Shown: in pieces, positions 42,332 through 51,020 of the stretch
Layout: each line of letters opens with the position of its first letter
Position numbering within the stretch: position 1 is the first letter of the stretch
DNA from: Brucella pseudintermedia
GTDB taxonomy: Bacteria; Pseudomonadota; Alphaproteobacteria; Rhizobiales; Rhizobiaceae
DNA length: 64,000 bases
NCBI RefSeq assembly: GCF_042697365.1
Contig: NZ_CP137604.1
Strand: one strand, 5' to 3'
The notes under the pieces: model-generated
The model's input: only the letters and a program-made list of their open reading frames with translations
Told to the model about the DNA's origin: nothing
Databases searched by the model: none
Made by a program: the position numbers and the translations under genes

Positions 42332-43495
42332 TTGGCAGCCGGATGGTTCCGGACCGGACTTGTACGAGTGGGGAACCAGTCGCGGTTCGTCGCGGTTATC
42401 CGGCAAGAAGAACAAGATCGGGGTTATCCATTGCTTGAAAAATCGTTCACCGCGCCGCCGGTTGAAACGGAGGTTGCCGAGAGCAAGTTGCTTCATATCA
42501 GCGACACTGCGCCGGGTATCAAACGCCTGCGGTGCGGTGCGGGGTTTCGCTATGTCCGTTTTGACAGGTCGGCAATTACGGCTGCGGATCGTGACAGGAT
42601 CGCCCGGCTTGCCATTCCGCCGGCATGGACCGAGGTCTGGATATGCTGCGATGCCCAGGGACATATACAGGCCACAGGCCGCGATGCGCGAGGAAGAAAG
42701 CAGTATCGTTACCACCCGTTATGGATGGCGATGCAGGAAGAAACGAAATTTTCGAGCCTGCCGGATTTCGCGCGCGCCCTCAGCCGGCTGCGCAAGGCTG
42801 TCGATGCCGATATGCGACGGCGCTCGCTTTGCCGTGACAAGGTTGTTGCCACCGTCATCTGGCTGATGGACCGGCTGCTGCTGCGTGTCGGAAACCCTGA
42901 CTATGCGCGAAGCAACAACAGTTTTGGCGCAACCACCTTGCGCAACCGGCATCTGCGCGATGAGGGCAGCGGCCTGCGGCTGGTTTTCACGGGCAAATCG
43001 GGCAAGATGTGGAGCCTGAAACTTTCCGACAAGCGGATCGTTCGCATTGTTCGCTCCATACAGGAACTGCCGGGGCAGCAGCTATTCCAGTATGTCGATG
43101 ACCAGGGAAACCGCTGTCCTGTCACCTCGCAGGATATAAACGACTATCTGCGGACGATCATGCAGGCTGACTTCACGTCGAAGCATTTCCGGACATGGGC
43201 GGCAACGGCTGCCGCACTGGAGGCGCTGCGCTGCATTGAGTTGCCCGAAAGCGAGCGTGCAAAAAAGCGAACGCTGAATGGCGAAATCGACAAGGTTGCG
43301 CATCGGCTTGGCAATACAAGGGCTGTGTGCAGGCAGTCCTATATACATCCCGCCGTTCCCGAACATTGGCTTGCCGGTACTCTGGCTGCAGAGGTGGATG
43401 CGGCAGCGGCCATCCGCCTGGTCGCACCGGAACTGAACGACGCAGAACGCCGCACGTTGAAATGGCTGGATTTCATTGACCGGACACATGCATGA
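42332..43495 (+). CDS. DNA topoisomerase IB (poxvirus-like)
   Basis: A type IB topoisomerase of about 387 residues. Signature strand IPPAWTEVWICCDAQGHIQA and GRDARGRKQYRYHP of the N-terminal DNA-binding domain are followed by the catalytic domain: RVGNPDYARSNNSFGATTL, FTGKSGKMW, KHFRTWAATAAALEAL and the nucleophile in CRQSYIHP (Tyr337 from this start). It relaxes supercoils through a 3'-phosphotyrosine. The frame opens at TTG 42332; no strong ribosome site fixes the start, and an in-frame GTG ~12 codons later is also possible. It is divergent from the second ku by 31 bp. Confidence 0.9.
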   Translation: MAAGWFRTGLVRVGNQSRFVAVIRQEEQDRGYPLLEKSFTAPPVETEVAESKLLHISDTAPGIKRLRCGAGFRYVRFDRSAITAADRDRIARLAIPPAWTEVWICCDAQGHIQATGRDARGRKQYRYHPLWMAMQEETKFSSLPDFARALSRLRKAVDADMRRRSLCRDKVVATVIWLMDRLLLRVGNPDYARSNNSFGATTLRNRHLRDEGSGLRLVFTGKSGKMWSLKLSDKRIVRIVRSIQELPGQQLFQYVDDQGNRCPVTSQDINDYLRTIMQADFTSKHFRTWAATAAALEALRCIELPESERAKKRTLNGEIDKVAHRLGNTRAVCRQSYIHPAVPEHWLAGTLAAEVDAAAAIRLVAPELNDAERRTLKWLDFIDRTHA

Positions 43496-43523
43496 CGCGC
43501 TGGGCCTGCCGCGCGGATCGCAG

Positions 43524-43763
43524 TCACACCAGAATGCCGGATGTCGAGGCGGCCCGCTCGAAAGCGAGCCGTGCATCTTCCGTACTGCGAATGTCATGCG
43601 TACACAGGAGGCAGGCCTTGATAGCGGCCCCGAGGCTATTTAGTTCAAATCTGTTCCACTGCGACAACAACACGTTCTCCGCATCCGCTACCGTTCTCAC
43701 TGTCTGCGTGATGCCCTCGGCAATTTCGATGATGACAGCATCATCCCAGTGCATCTGTTCCAT
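43524..43763 (-). CDS. DUF982 protein
   Basis: A 79-residue protein with the DUF982 pattern common in Rhizobiales: WDDAVIIEIAEGITQTVRTVADAENVLLSQW and AAIKACLLC, which are helices with a conserved Trp. The role is unknown. I chose ATG 43763 because an AGGAG lies six bases upstream; the frame also has an ATG at 43778. It converges on the topoisomerase gene with 28 bp between. Confidence 0.75.
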   Translation of the reverse strand: MEQMHWDDAVIIEIAEGITQTVRTVADAENVLLSQWNRFELNSLGAAIKACLLCTHDIRSTEDARLAFERAASTSGILV

Positions 43764-43975
43764 GGCGAGCTCCTCCATGCAGACAACCCGGCAGCAGTTT
43801 GAAAGTTCCGCAGGCGTCGGCCTTTATCGGTGTTTGCGGGCAAATTTGAAAGCGCGCGGTACTTGAGATTGCAGGGTTCCTCAAAGAAGAGCCTTGTTTA
43901 TTTCTGCGATTACCATAGATATTTCTTCGTTTCCGAAGTAGAACGGAAATCATTGCTACAAGGAGGTGAAAGTTC

Positions 43976-44344
43976 ATGACCTCGATAAAGCAGCATATGA
44001 TTCCATTGGCTTTGATTGCGGGACTCGTTTCGCTTGGCTCGGCTGATGTTTCTCAAGCCCAGTTCCGGGATTCCTTCAGGCCCCGAAACACCATAACGGC
44101 GGATGTCATAACCCGAACGCCCGTAGGCACCCGTGTCGTGCTGGTCGGCTCGGTCAAAAGCAATGTCGGAAGAGCTCACTATGCTTTCCGGGACCGTACC
44201 GGAACAACGAGAGTCCGGATCGAGCGCGAAGTCTGGCGCGGACGGGAAATAAACACAAAAAATACAATTGAAATCCGGGGACGTGTCGAAAACGACGTCA
44301 GGGGAAGGTTCGTAGACGTATATTATTTCAAGGTAATCAAATAG
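43976..44344 (+). CDS. Secreted BOF (YgiW/YdeI-type OB-fold) stress protein
   Basis: A 122-residue periplasmic protein with a Sec signal peptide (LALIAGLVSLGSADVSQA) followed by one OB fold of the bacterial OB (BOF) type: ITADVITRTPVGTRVVLVGSVKS, YAFRDRTGTTRVRIEREVWRGRE and NTIEIRGRVENDVRGRFVDVYYFKVI. YgiW/VisP relatives bind small cationic ligands or peptidoglycan fragments and aid stress tolerance. A near-perfect ribosome site (GGAGGTG) lies seven bases before the ATG. Confidence 0.8.
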   Translation: MTSIKQHMIPLALIAGLVSLGSADVSQAQFRDSFRPRNTITADVITRTPVGTRVVLVGSVKSNVGRAHYAFRDRTGTTRVRIEREVWRGREINTKNTIEIRGRVENDVRGRFVDVYYFKVIK

Positions 44345-44377
44345 CTGCCTTCAACGATGCCTCATGCGGGAGCTGCC

Positions 44378-45814
44378 ATGTTTAGAATGGGTGGGAAGTA
44401 TCAGCATTTTGTTCACGGCGACGGCTGCGGTTGCTCCAACCCGATATTGCAGCAGGTTTCCCGGCGACTGGATCGGCTGTCCCGAAGGCATTTCCTCGCG
44501 GGCATGGCAGCGGCAGTCGGCGCAACGGTGGTTGCGGATCGCTCCGCCGCGCAATCACCGAAGGTTCTACTGAGGCGAGCAAGGCTCTTCGACGGCAAGG
44601 CGGACACGCTGAAGTCCGGGGTACAGGTTCTGGTCGAAGGCAATCGCATTGCGGCTGTCGATACGTCGAACAGCGCTCCGCCCGATGGAGCGACGGTCAT
44701 CGATTGCGGCGACCGGGTGCTGATGCCGGGTCTGATCGACGCGCATTGGCACGCCATATATGCGGCGGTGCCGCTTCCGGTCCTGCTGGAAGGTGATCCT
44801 GGTATTATTTTCGCCGCATCGACGGCGGAGGCGGAAAGAACGCTTCTGCGCGGCTTCACGACGGTGCGTGATATGGGCGGGCCCACTTTTTCGTTCAAGC
44901 GCGCGATCGATACCGGCATTATCAGCGGCCCGCGTATCTTTCCGGCAGGCGCGATGATAACGACGACCGGTGGCCACGGCGATCTCCGGTTGCCCACGGA
45001 AATACCGCGTGATGGCGGCAAACTTAGCACCAGCGAGTTAATGGGCGCTTCCGCAATCGTCGATGATGCAGGCAGCTTGAAACTTCGTGTGCGCGAACAA
45101 TTGTTGCAGGGCGCCTCGCAGATCAAGATCGTTGCTGGCGGCGGCGTGTCCTCGCCGCGCAGTCCGCTCGATATGTCTACATTCAGCGAAGACGAGATAC
45201 GGGCTGCGGTCGATGTGGCAAGGGATTGGAACACCTATGTCACCGTTCATGCCTATGCGCCGAACACAGTCCAGCGTTCCATACGTGCGGGTGTTGCCTG
45301 TGTCGAACATGCACATCTGATAGACGAGGAAACCGCGCGGATGATTGCGGAAAAAAATGTCTGGTTGAGCACCCAGCCTTTCCTCACGATGGATGATGCG
45401 GCATCGCAGACAGGCCCCGGTGCCGAACGAATTCAGCAGCTTTTCGCAGGCACGCCACGAATTTACGAATTTATCCGCAAATATGGGATCAAGACCGGCT
45501 GGGGTTCCGACGTTCTGTTTTCGCCCGAATTGACCCCGCGCCAAAATTTCATGCTGACCCATTTGAGCCGGTGGTATTCGAATGCGGAGGTGCTTCGTGC
45601 GGCGACATCGGTCAATGCCGAACTTCTCGCGCTTTCCAATCTGCGCAATCCCTATCCCGGCAAGCTCGGTCTCATAGAGCCCGGCGCTTTTGCTGATCTT
45701 CTGGTGCTGAACGAGAATCCGCTCGATGACATTCACGTGCTGGAAAAGCCGGAAGAGACGCTGGCGATCATCATGAAAGATGGCCAGATTCACAAGAATA
45801 CCCTGAAATCATAA
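44378..45814 (+). CDS. Tat-exported metal-dependent amidohydrolase
   Basis: A 478-residue amidohydrolase-superfamily enzyme exported folded. The N-terminus holds the Tat motif LSRRHFLAGMAAAVGATVVA. The metal site starts GLIDAHWHAIYAA (HxH), continues through KIVAGGGVSSPRS (Lys), VHAYAP and VEHAHLID (two His), and ends GWGSDVLF (Asp). Closest groups are imidazolonepropionase/prolidase-like enzymes acting on amides or dipeptides; the true substrate is unknown. ATG 44378 has GGGAG six bases upstream; ATG 44357 is an alternative. Unlike most relatives, it has a long pre-Tat leader with three cysteines or glycines (GDGCGCSN). Confidence 0.85.
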   Translation: MFRMGGKYQHFVHGDGCGCSNPILQQVSRRLDRLSRRHFLAGMAAAVGATVVADRSAAQSPKVLLRRARLFDGKADTLKSGVQVLVEGNRIAAVDTSNSAPPDGATVIDCGDRVLMPGLIDAHWHAIYAAVPLPVLLEGDPGIIFAASTAEAERTLLRGFTTVRDMGGPTFSFKRAIDTGIISGPRIFPAGAMITTTGGHGDLRLPTEIPRDGGKLSTSELMGASAIVDDAGSLKLRVREQLLQGASQIKIVAGGGVSSPRSPLDMSTFSEDEIRAAVDVARDWNTYVTVHAYAPNTVQRSIRAGVACVEHAHLIDEETARMIAEKNVWLSTQPFLTMDDAASQTGPGAERIQQLFAGTPRIYEFIRKYGIKTGWGSDVLFSPELTPRQNFMLTHLSRWYSNAEVLRAATSVNAELLALSNLRNPYPGKLGLIEPGAFADLLVLNENPLDDIHVLEKPEETLAIIMKDGQIHKNTLKS

Positions 45815-45845
45815 TCTGGTTTCGTCCTCGGGTCAGGGAGGTCCT

Positions 45846-46868
45846 ATGCTGAAAGCTGGCAATGCAGCCCTGATCCTGATCGCGGGATGCGTGCTGATTG
45901 CATTGCTCCATTACGGCAGCGCGGTTTTCGCGCCGGTCGTTTTCGCCTTGTTCATCATCATGCTTGTCTGGCCCATCCAATGGTCGCTTTCGCTGATCAC
46001 GTCGCGCTATGTCGCCTTGGCTATCACTTTCCTCCTTGTGGTATTCCTTCTGCTCGGTTTCGGATGGCTCATCGCCTGGACGATGGGGCAGGTCGGAAGC
46101 CGGATATTGATTGACGCTGTGCGATATCAGATGCTTTATGACCAGTTGCGCACCTGGCTCGAGGGCCATGGAATTGCCGCGTCGATGCTATGGTCGGAGA
46201 ATTTCAGTGTAAGCTGGACCCTGCGAACGCTTCAATCGATAGGAAGCCGTCTCAATAATACGTTCAGCTTCTGGATTGTGGCGCTGGTCTACGTGCTGTT
46301 GGGGCTTGCTGAAACCGAGGAGTTCGGCGCGCGCATCAGGCAGTTGAAAAATCAGGCTGCTGCGAACGCGTTTCTTCGCGCCAGCCGGTCAGCCTCGACG
46401 AAAATCCGGTATTACATGCTGCTCAGGGCGCTGATGAGTATTGCGACCGGTTCCTTTGTCTGGCTTTTGACGCGGCTCATGGGACTGCCATTTGCTGAAA
46501 CCTGGGGCTTTGCTGCGTTCATTCTCAACTTCATCCCCTTTCTGGGGCCGCTGGTCGCCACACTCTTCATTACTGCCTTTGCGTTCACGCACTTTGCGAG
46601 CTGGCAACTGGTGCTTGCCGTTTTCATAGGCCTTAATATCGTTCAGTCCGTCATTGGAAGTGTGATCGAGCCCCGGCTGACGGGAAAAACCATCTCCCTG
46701 TCGCCTTTCGCAACGCTCTTTTCCGTTTTCGCTTGGGGTGCGCTGTGGGGTATCTTCGGCGCTTTCATCGGCGTTCCGATCACCATTGTCGCGCTGACTT
46801 TCTGCGCGCATTATTCCGCGACGGGTTGGCTTGCGGAAATATTCGGCTTTCCGCGCGAACCGCTTTGA
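45846..46868 (+). CDS. AI-2E family membrane permease
   Basis: A 340-residue polytopic protein of the AI-2E/YdgG/PerM family, with about seven helices. The conserved features are the central FRAS-like region (TKIRYYMLLRALMSIATGSFVW), the LPFAETWGFAAFILNFIPFLGPL signature, and QSVIGSVIEPRLTGKTISLSP. Members have been linked to autoinducer export, Na+/H+ exchange or peptidoglycan-related transport. GGAGG lies five bases before the ATG. It follows the amidohydrolase by 31 bp and may be co-transcribed. Confidence 0.88.
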   Translation: MLKAGNAALILIAGCVLIALLHYGSAVFAPVVFALFIIMLVWPIQWSLSLITSRYVALAITFLLVVFLLLGFGWLIAWTMGQVGSRILIDAVRYQMLYDQLRTWLEGHGIAASMLWSENFSVSWTLRTLQSIGSRLNNTFSFWIVALVYVLLGLAETEEFGARIRQLKNQAAANAFLRASRSASTKIRYYMLLRALMSIATGSFVWLLTRLMGLPFAETWGFAAFILNFIPFLGPLVATLFITAFAFTHFASWQLVLAVFIGLNIVQSVIGSVIEPRLTGKTISLSPFATLFSVFAWGALWGIFGAFIGVPITIVALTFCAHYSATGWLAEIFGFPREPL

Positions 46869-46981
46869 AAGTTTCGGCATAGAAAACGCCAGCCCCGCAC
46901 CGGCGGCATATCTTGACCTTTCAAGATGCGGCCTATGTATTGGGCGGTAAAGCGCATCATCAAAATGGGAAGGATATTTCG

Positions 46982-47266
46982 ATGAGAATGATCCTGTACA
47001 GCGTCGTGACGATGGCCTTGATAGGCGCCACTGCGAGCGGGTGCACGACTGATGAACGAAGAACAGCCGGCTACGGTGTCGGCGGTGCCGCAATTGGCGG
47101 TCTTGCCGGAGCAGCCATTGGCGGCGACACGCGCGGCGCGCTGACCGGCGCAGCTATCGGTGCAGCGGCAGGCACGCTCATAGGCGTCGCCCAAACCCGT
47201 AACGGCGTGCAGTACTGCCGTTATCGCGACCGGAACGGCCGCGTTTTTGAGGCGCGTTGCCGCTAG
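46982..47266 (+). CDS. Glycine-zipper lipoprotein
   Basis: A 94-residue putative lipoprotein. The signal peptide (MILYSVVTMALIGATASGC) ends in lipobox ASGC. It is followed by a glycine-zipper region (GVGGAAIGGLAGAAIGG, GAAIGAAAGTLIG), then a short tail with two Cys (YCRYRDRNGRVFEARCR). The family (YMGG-like/Rickettsia 17-kDa antigen-like) sits in the outer membrane. ATG 46982 has GAAGG nine bases upstream; the frame starts at 46913. Confidence 0.8.
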   Translation: MRMILYSVVTMALIGATASGCTTDERRTAGYGVGGAAIGGLAGAAIGGDTRGALTGAAIGAAAGTLIGVAQTRNGVQYCRYRDRNGRVFEARCR

Positions 47267-47431
47267 GTTATGTCTCCCGTAAGCGGACACTGGTTTTGGG
47301 TTAAACATGGCGTAAAGGCAGACAGAGCATTTCCATGTCGCACGAAATGCCCTGTGACGAACCGGAAATGCTCAATGGTGACGTATAAGACGTCGCGTGG
47401 CCGTTACGAACGAGACTGTGCATTCGTTATC

Positions 47432-47471
47432 TGGAGCGCCTCCTGATCTGATCGCATCAGCAGGCGCTCCA
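47432..47471. other. Long near-perfect hairpin
   Basis: TGGAGCGCCT (47432-47441) pairs with AGGCGCTCCA (47462-47471), then CTGAT (47443-47447) with ATCAG (47456-47460), separated only by one C-C mismatch; the loop is 8 bases. On the plus strand AAAAGATGG follows, so it is not a classical terminator. It may be a processed RNA element or a repeat. Confidence 0.6.
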
Positions 47472-47568
47472 AAAGATGGTTTGAATGGCGTTGTCCCCCC
47501 GAACCGTTTCACTATCCCGAGGAAGACGGAAGCGCACCTGCCGAAACGCCCGCATGTCCGCCACATTG

Positions 47569-47802
47569 ATGGCTTGCCCGGAAGACAGCAGGCAGACCGG
47601 TTTCCTGCCGGTCGGCGGCGAGAATTTCATGCTCCGCTACAATAGCAGTCTTCCGATTGTCATCTATGCGAAAGACGGCTTTGAAATCCGCTATACAATC
47701 TGGAAGCTCTCCGATGACGGCTTGACAAGCCGCACCCGACTTTCCATGGTCGGCTGGACACAATTTGAACAAAATTACCCAGGGAACGGAGAGCAGTTAT
47801 GA
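47569..47802 (+). CDS. Doubtful small ORF coupled to the TAXI gene
   Basis: A 77-residue frame that ends in a TGA overlapping the next start (ATGA at 47799-47802). The core (FMLRYNSSLPIVIYAKDGFE then IRYTIWKLSDDGL) reads like a folded beta protein, but I recognise no family and see no strong ribosome site. It could be real or an accidental open frame in a 530-bp gap. Confidence 0.3.
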   Translation: MACPEDSRQTGFLPVGGENFMLRYNSSLPIVIYAKDGFEIRYTIWKLSDDGLTSRTRLSMVGWTQFEQNYPGNGEQL

Positions 47803-48788
47803 CATTGGGAAAATTCACCCGGCGCGGTGTGGTTGCTGCGTTTGCAGGCATTTTCGCGGTGGGGGCAAGCATCGCCGTCGCGCAGGCTCCGGCCTTCTTC
47901 CGCATCGGCACCGGCGGCACGGCGGGGACCTATTATCCAATAGGCGGGTTGATCGCCAACGCGATTTCCGGCGCGGGAGACAAGGGCGTTCCGGGTCTGG
48001 TGGCCACGGCGGTTTCGTCGAACGGTTCGGTCGCGAACATCAACGCCATCCAGTCCGGTTCGCTGGAATCCGGCTTCACCCAGTCCGACGTCGCCTATTG
48101 GGCGCATACCGGCACCGGCCTTTATGAGGGCAAGGGCAAGGTCGATGATCTGCGCCTGATTGCTACGCTCTATCCCGAGACGATCCATCTGGTTGCCCGC
48201 AAGGACGCGGGAATCAAATCCGTTGCCGATCTCAAGGGAAAGCGCGTTTCCATCGATGAGCCGGGCTCCGGCACGATTGTCGATGCCCGCATCGTTCTGG
48301 AAGCATATGGCTTGAGCGAAAGCGATATCAAGGCCGAGCATCTGAAGCCCGGTCCGGCAGGCGAGCGTCTGAAGGACGGCGCGCTCGACGCCTATTTCTT
48401 CGTCGGTGGCTATCCGACCGGCGCAATCTCTGAACTGGCGACGTCGAACGGCATTTCACTGGTCCCGATTTCCGGTCCGGAAGCGCAGAAGATTCTGGAG
48501 AAATATTCGTTCTTCTCCAAGGATACGGTGCCGGCCGACACCTATAAGGATGTCGGCGAAACCGAAACGCTGGCGGTCGCGGCACAGTGGGTCACGAACG
48601 CCAAGCAGCCGGAAGAACTGGTCTACAACATCACCAAGACCCTGTTTAACGACGACAGCAGAAAGGCTTTCGATGCCGGACATGCAAAGGGCAAGCTCAT
48701 CAAGCTCGATACGGCGACGACAAGTCTCGGCATTCCGCTGCATCCCGGCGCGGAACGCTTCTACAAGGAAGCAGGCGTACTGAAATAA
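47799..48788 (+). CDS. TAXI family TRAP transporter solute receptor
   Basis: A 329-residue periplasmic binding protein of the TAXI (TRAP-associated extracytoplasmic immunogenic) family. The signal peptide (VVAAFAGIFAVGASIAVAQA) is followed by FRIGTGGTAGTYYPIGGLIANAIS, SGSLESGFTQSDVAYWAHTG and GKRVSIDEPGSGTIVDARIVL. TAXI receptors deliver carboxylates such as glutamate or oxoglutarate to fused TRAP permeases; the substrate here is unknown. GGAG lies seven bases upstream of the ATG. The permease gene follows after ~150 bp. Confidence 0.93.
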   Translation: MTLGKFTRRGVVAAFAGIFAVGASIAVAQAPAFFRIGTGGTAGTYYPIGGLIANAISGAGDKGVPGLVATAVSSNGSVANINAIQSGSLESGFTQSDVAYWAHTGTGLYEGKGKVDDLRLIATLYPETIHLVARKDAGIKSVADLKGKRVSIDEPGSGTIVDARIVLEAYGLSESDIKAEHLKPGPAGERLKDGALDAYFFVGGYPTGAISELATSNGISLVPISGPEAQKILEKYSFFSKDTVPADTYKDVGETETLAVAAQWVTNAKQPEELVYNITKTLFNDDSRKAFDAGHAKGKLIKLDTATTSLGIPLHPGAERFYKEAGVLK

Positions 48789-48940
48789 GTCGCCCGTTCC
48801 GGTCGGACGAACAAGATGCACGGAGCTTCGCCTGAACTCCGTGCATTTGCTTCCGGCGCTGGAAAAAGACTGTAAAACATGGAGTTAGAGCGGTTTCCGG
48901 ATTCAGTTGAATCGGCTGCGCTTTGAATGGAGAGGACAGT

Positions 48941-50992
48941 ATGGTGAGCGAGCAAGAGACAAAGCTTTCACCCATGGAACTGGATGAGGCCAAGGCGCGC
49001 GAGCTGGAAGAAAAGTTCGACTCCGAGATTCGCTTTCGGCCGCTCGGTCCGCTTGCGGCGCGTATCGTCGGCGGGCTGCTCATCATACTTTCCATCTTCC
49101 ACTATTATACGGCGGGCTTTGGCCTTCTGTCGGAAATGGTGCATCGCGGCATCCATCTTTCCTTCGTGCTTGGTCTGGTCTTTCTCGTCTTTCCGTTTTC
49201 CCGCAAGGGCTACGACCAGCCCACAACATCGTCATTGCTGAGGCCGCTCGGCATTTCCGTCATCGACTGGGCGCTGGCGATCATTGCGGTCGTGTCCGTT
49301 GCCCATGTTCCGATGATTCCGCTTGACGATCTGGCGTTCCGTGTCGGCAATCCGACGACGACGGACGTTGTGCTTGGCGGTCTTCTCATTCTGGTTCTGC
49401 TGGAAGCGACACGGCGCTCGGTCGGGTGGCCGCTGCCGATCATATCCGTCCTGTTCATGCTCTATGCCATTTATGGGCAGCATATGCCGGGCATTCTCGT
49501 CCATCCCGGCGCGACCGTCAGCCAGCTTGTCGATCATCTTTATCTGACGACGCAGGGCATCTACGGCATCGCGCTTGGCGTGGTCGCAACCTATGTCTTC
49601 CATTTCGTGCTGTTCGGGGTGTTTGCGACCCGTATCGGCCTCGGTCAGCTGTTTCTGGATTGCGCGGCGTGGGTGGCGGGCCGTTTCGCAGGCGGCCCGG
49701 CAAAAGTCTCCATTTTCGGGTCAGCCCTTTTCGGCATGATTTCCGGTTCGTCGGTCGCCAACACGGTGACGGTCGGTTCGCTCACCATCCCGGCAATGAT
49801 CCGGCTTGGCTACAAGCGCCATTTCGCCGCCGCCGTTGAGTCCGCATCATCGACAGGCGGGCAGATCACGCCGCCGATCATGGGTGCTGCCGCCTTCCTG
49901 ATGATCGAATTCCTGAACCTGCCTTACACGACGATCATTCTGGCGGCTATCGTGCCGGCCTTCATGCACTTCTTCGGCGTTTTGATGCAGGTCCATTTCG
50001 AAGCAAAGCGCAACGGCTTGCGCGGCATGACCAAGGAAGAGCTGCCCGACCTCAAGGAAGCCTTCAAGCGCGACTGGCCGACTGTCATTCCGCTGGTCGT
50101 GCTGATCGGGGTGCTTCTGTCCGGTTACACGCCTTATCTGGCTGCATTCTGGGGCATTACGCTGTGTATCGCGGTGGGTTTGCTCAATCCGCGCAAGCGC
50201 ATGTCGATAGGCGAGATTTTTGACGGTCTGCGCGATGGCGCCAAATATGCGCTCGCCGTGGGCGCGGCGGCGGCGACTGTCGGCATTATCGTCGGTGTGG
50301 TCACGCTTACCGGCGTCGGTTTCAAGATTTCCTATATCGTGACGTCGACGGCGGCGCAGCTCTCCACTTATTTCGGCACGATTCTGCCTGCCGCATGGTT
50401 TGGTCCGCAGACCCTGACGCTGCTTTTCACGCTCATCATGACGGGGATCGTCTGCATTCTGATGGGCTGCGGCATCCCGACGACGGCCAATTACATCATC
50501 ATGGCGACCATCGCCGCGCCCGCGCTGGGGCTGCTGGGTGTGGAGCCGATCGTGGCCCATTTCTTCGTCTTCTATTATGGCGTGCTGGCGGACATCACGC
50601 CGCCTGTCGCGCTCGCCGCTTATGCGGCGGCGGGAATGGCGGGCGCTGATCCGTTCAAGACCGGCAATACAGCCTTCCGGCTCGGTCTCGGCAAGGTGCT
50701 CGTGCCATTCGTGTTTGTGTTCTCTCCGTCGCTGCTGCTGGTCACGTCGGGTTTCAACTGGCTGGATTTCTCCGTGGCCTTCCTCGGCTGCGCCATCGGC
50801 ATCACCGCGCTTGGCGCCGCACTGTCGGGCTTTTTCCTGGTGCGCACCAAGGCATGGGAAAATGTCCTGCTGATCGTGGCCGCGATCCTTCTGGTTGCGC
50901 CGGAGATTTACTCATCGCTCGTGGGGCTGGCGCTGCTTGTGCCGGTTGTGGCTCGCCACCTCGCGTCGGTGCGACAGCCTCAAGCTGCTTGA
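48941..50992 (+). CDS. Fused TRAP transporter permease (DctQM-like)
   Basis: A 683-residue membrane protein in which the small (4-TM) and large (12-TM) TRAP permease subunits are fused, as usual for TAXI systems. The large-subunit signature GMISGSSVANTVTVGSLTIPAMIRLGY and SASSTGGQITPPIMGAAAFLMIEF are present, as is MGCGIPTTANYIIMATIAAPAL. It is driven by an ion gradient. ATG 48941 has GGAGAGGA seven bases upstream; the frame opens at 48923. In the gap before it, GATTCAGTTGAATC (48900-48913) is a near-palindrome of a type common as a dispersed repeat in this group. Confidence 0.92.
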   Translation: MVSEQETKLSPMELDEAKARELEEKFDSEIRFRPLGPLAARIVGGLLIILSIFHYYTAGFGLLSEMVHRGIHLSFVLGLVFLVFPFSRKGYDQPTTSSLLRPLGISVIDWALAIIAVVSVAHVPMIPLDDLAFRVGNPTTTDVVLGGLLILVLLEATRRSVGWPLPIISVLFMLYAIYGQHMPGILVHPGATVSQLVDHLYLTTQGIYGIALGVVATYVFHFVLFGVFATRIGLGQLFLDCAAWVAGRFAGGPAKVSIFGSALFGMISGSSVANTVTVGSLTIPAMIRLGYKRHFAAAVESASSTGGQITPPIMGAAAFLMIEFLNLPYTTIILAAIVPAFMHFFGVLMQVHFEAKRNGLRGMTKEELPDLKEAFKRDWPTVIPLVVLIGVLLSGYTPYLAAFWGITLCIAVGLLNPRKRMSIGEIFDGLRDGAKYALAVGAAAATVGIIVGVVTLTGVGFKISYIVTSTAAQLSTYFGTILPAAWFGPQTLTLLFTLIMTGIVCILMGCGIPTTANYIIMATIAAPALGLLGVEPIVAHFFVFYYGVLADITPPVALAAYAAAGMAGADPFKTGNTAFRLGLGKVLVPFVFVFSPSLLLVTSGFNWLDFSVAFLGCAIGITALGAALSGFFLVRTKAWENVLLIVAAILLVAPEIYSSLVGLALLVPVVARHLASVRQPQAA

Positions 50993-51020
50993 GGCGCATC
51001 GCGAAAATTGCCTGTCCGGT

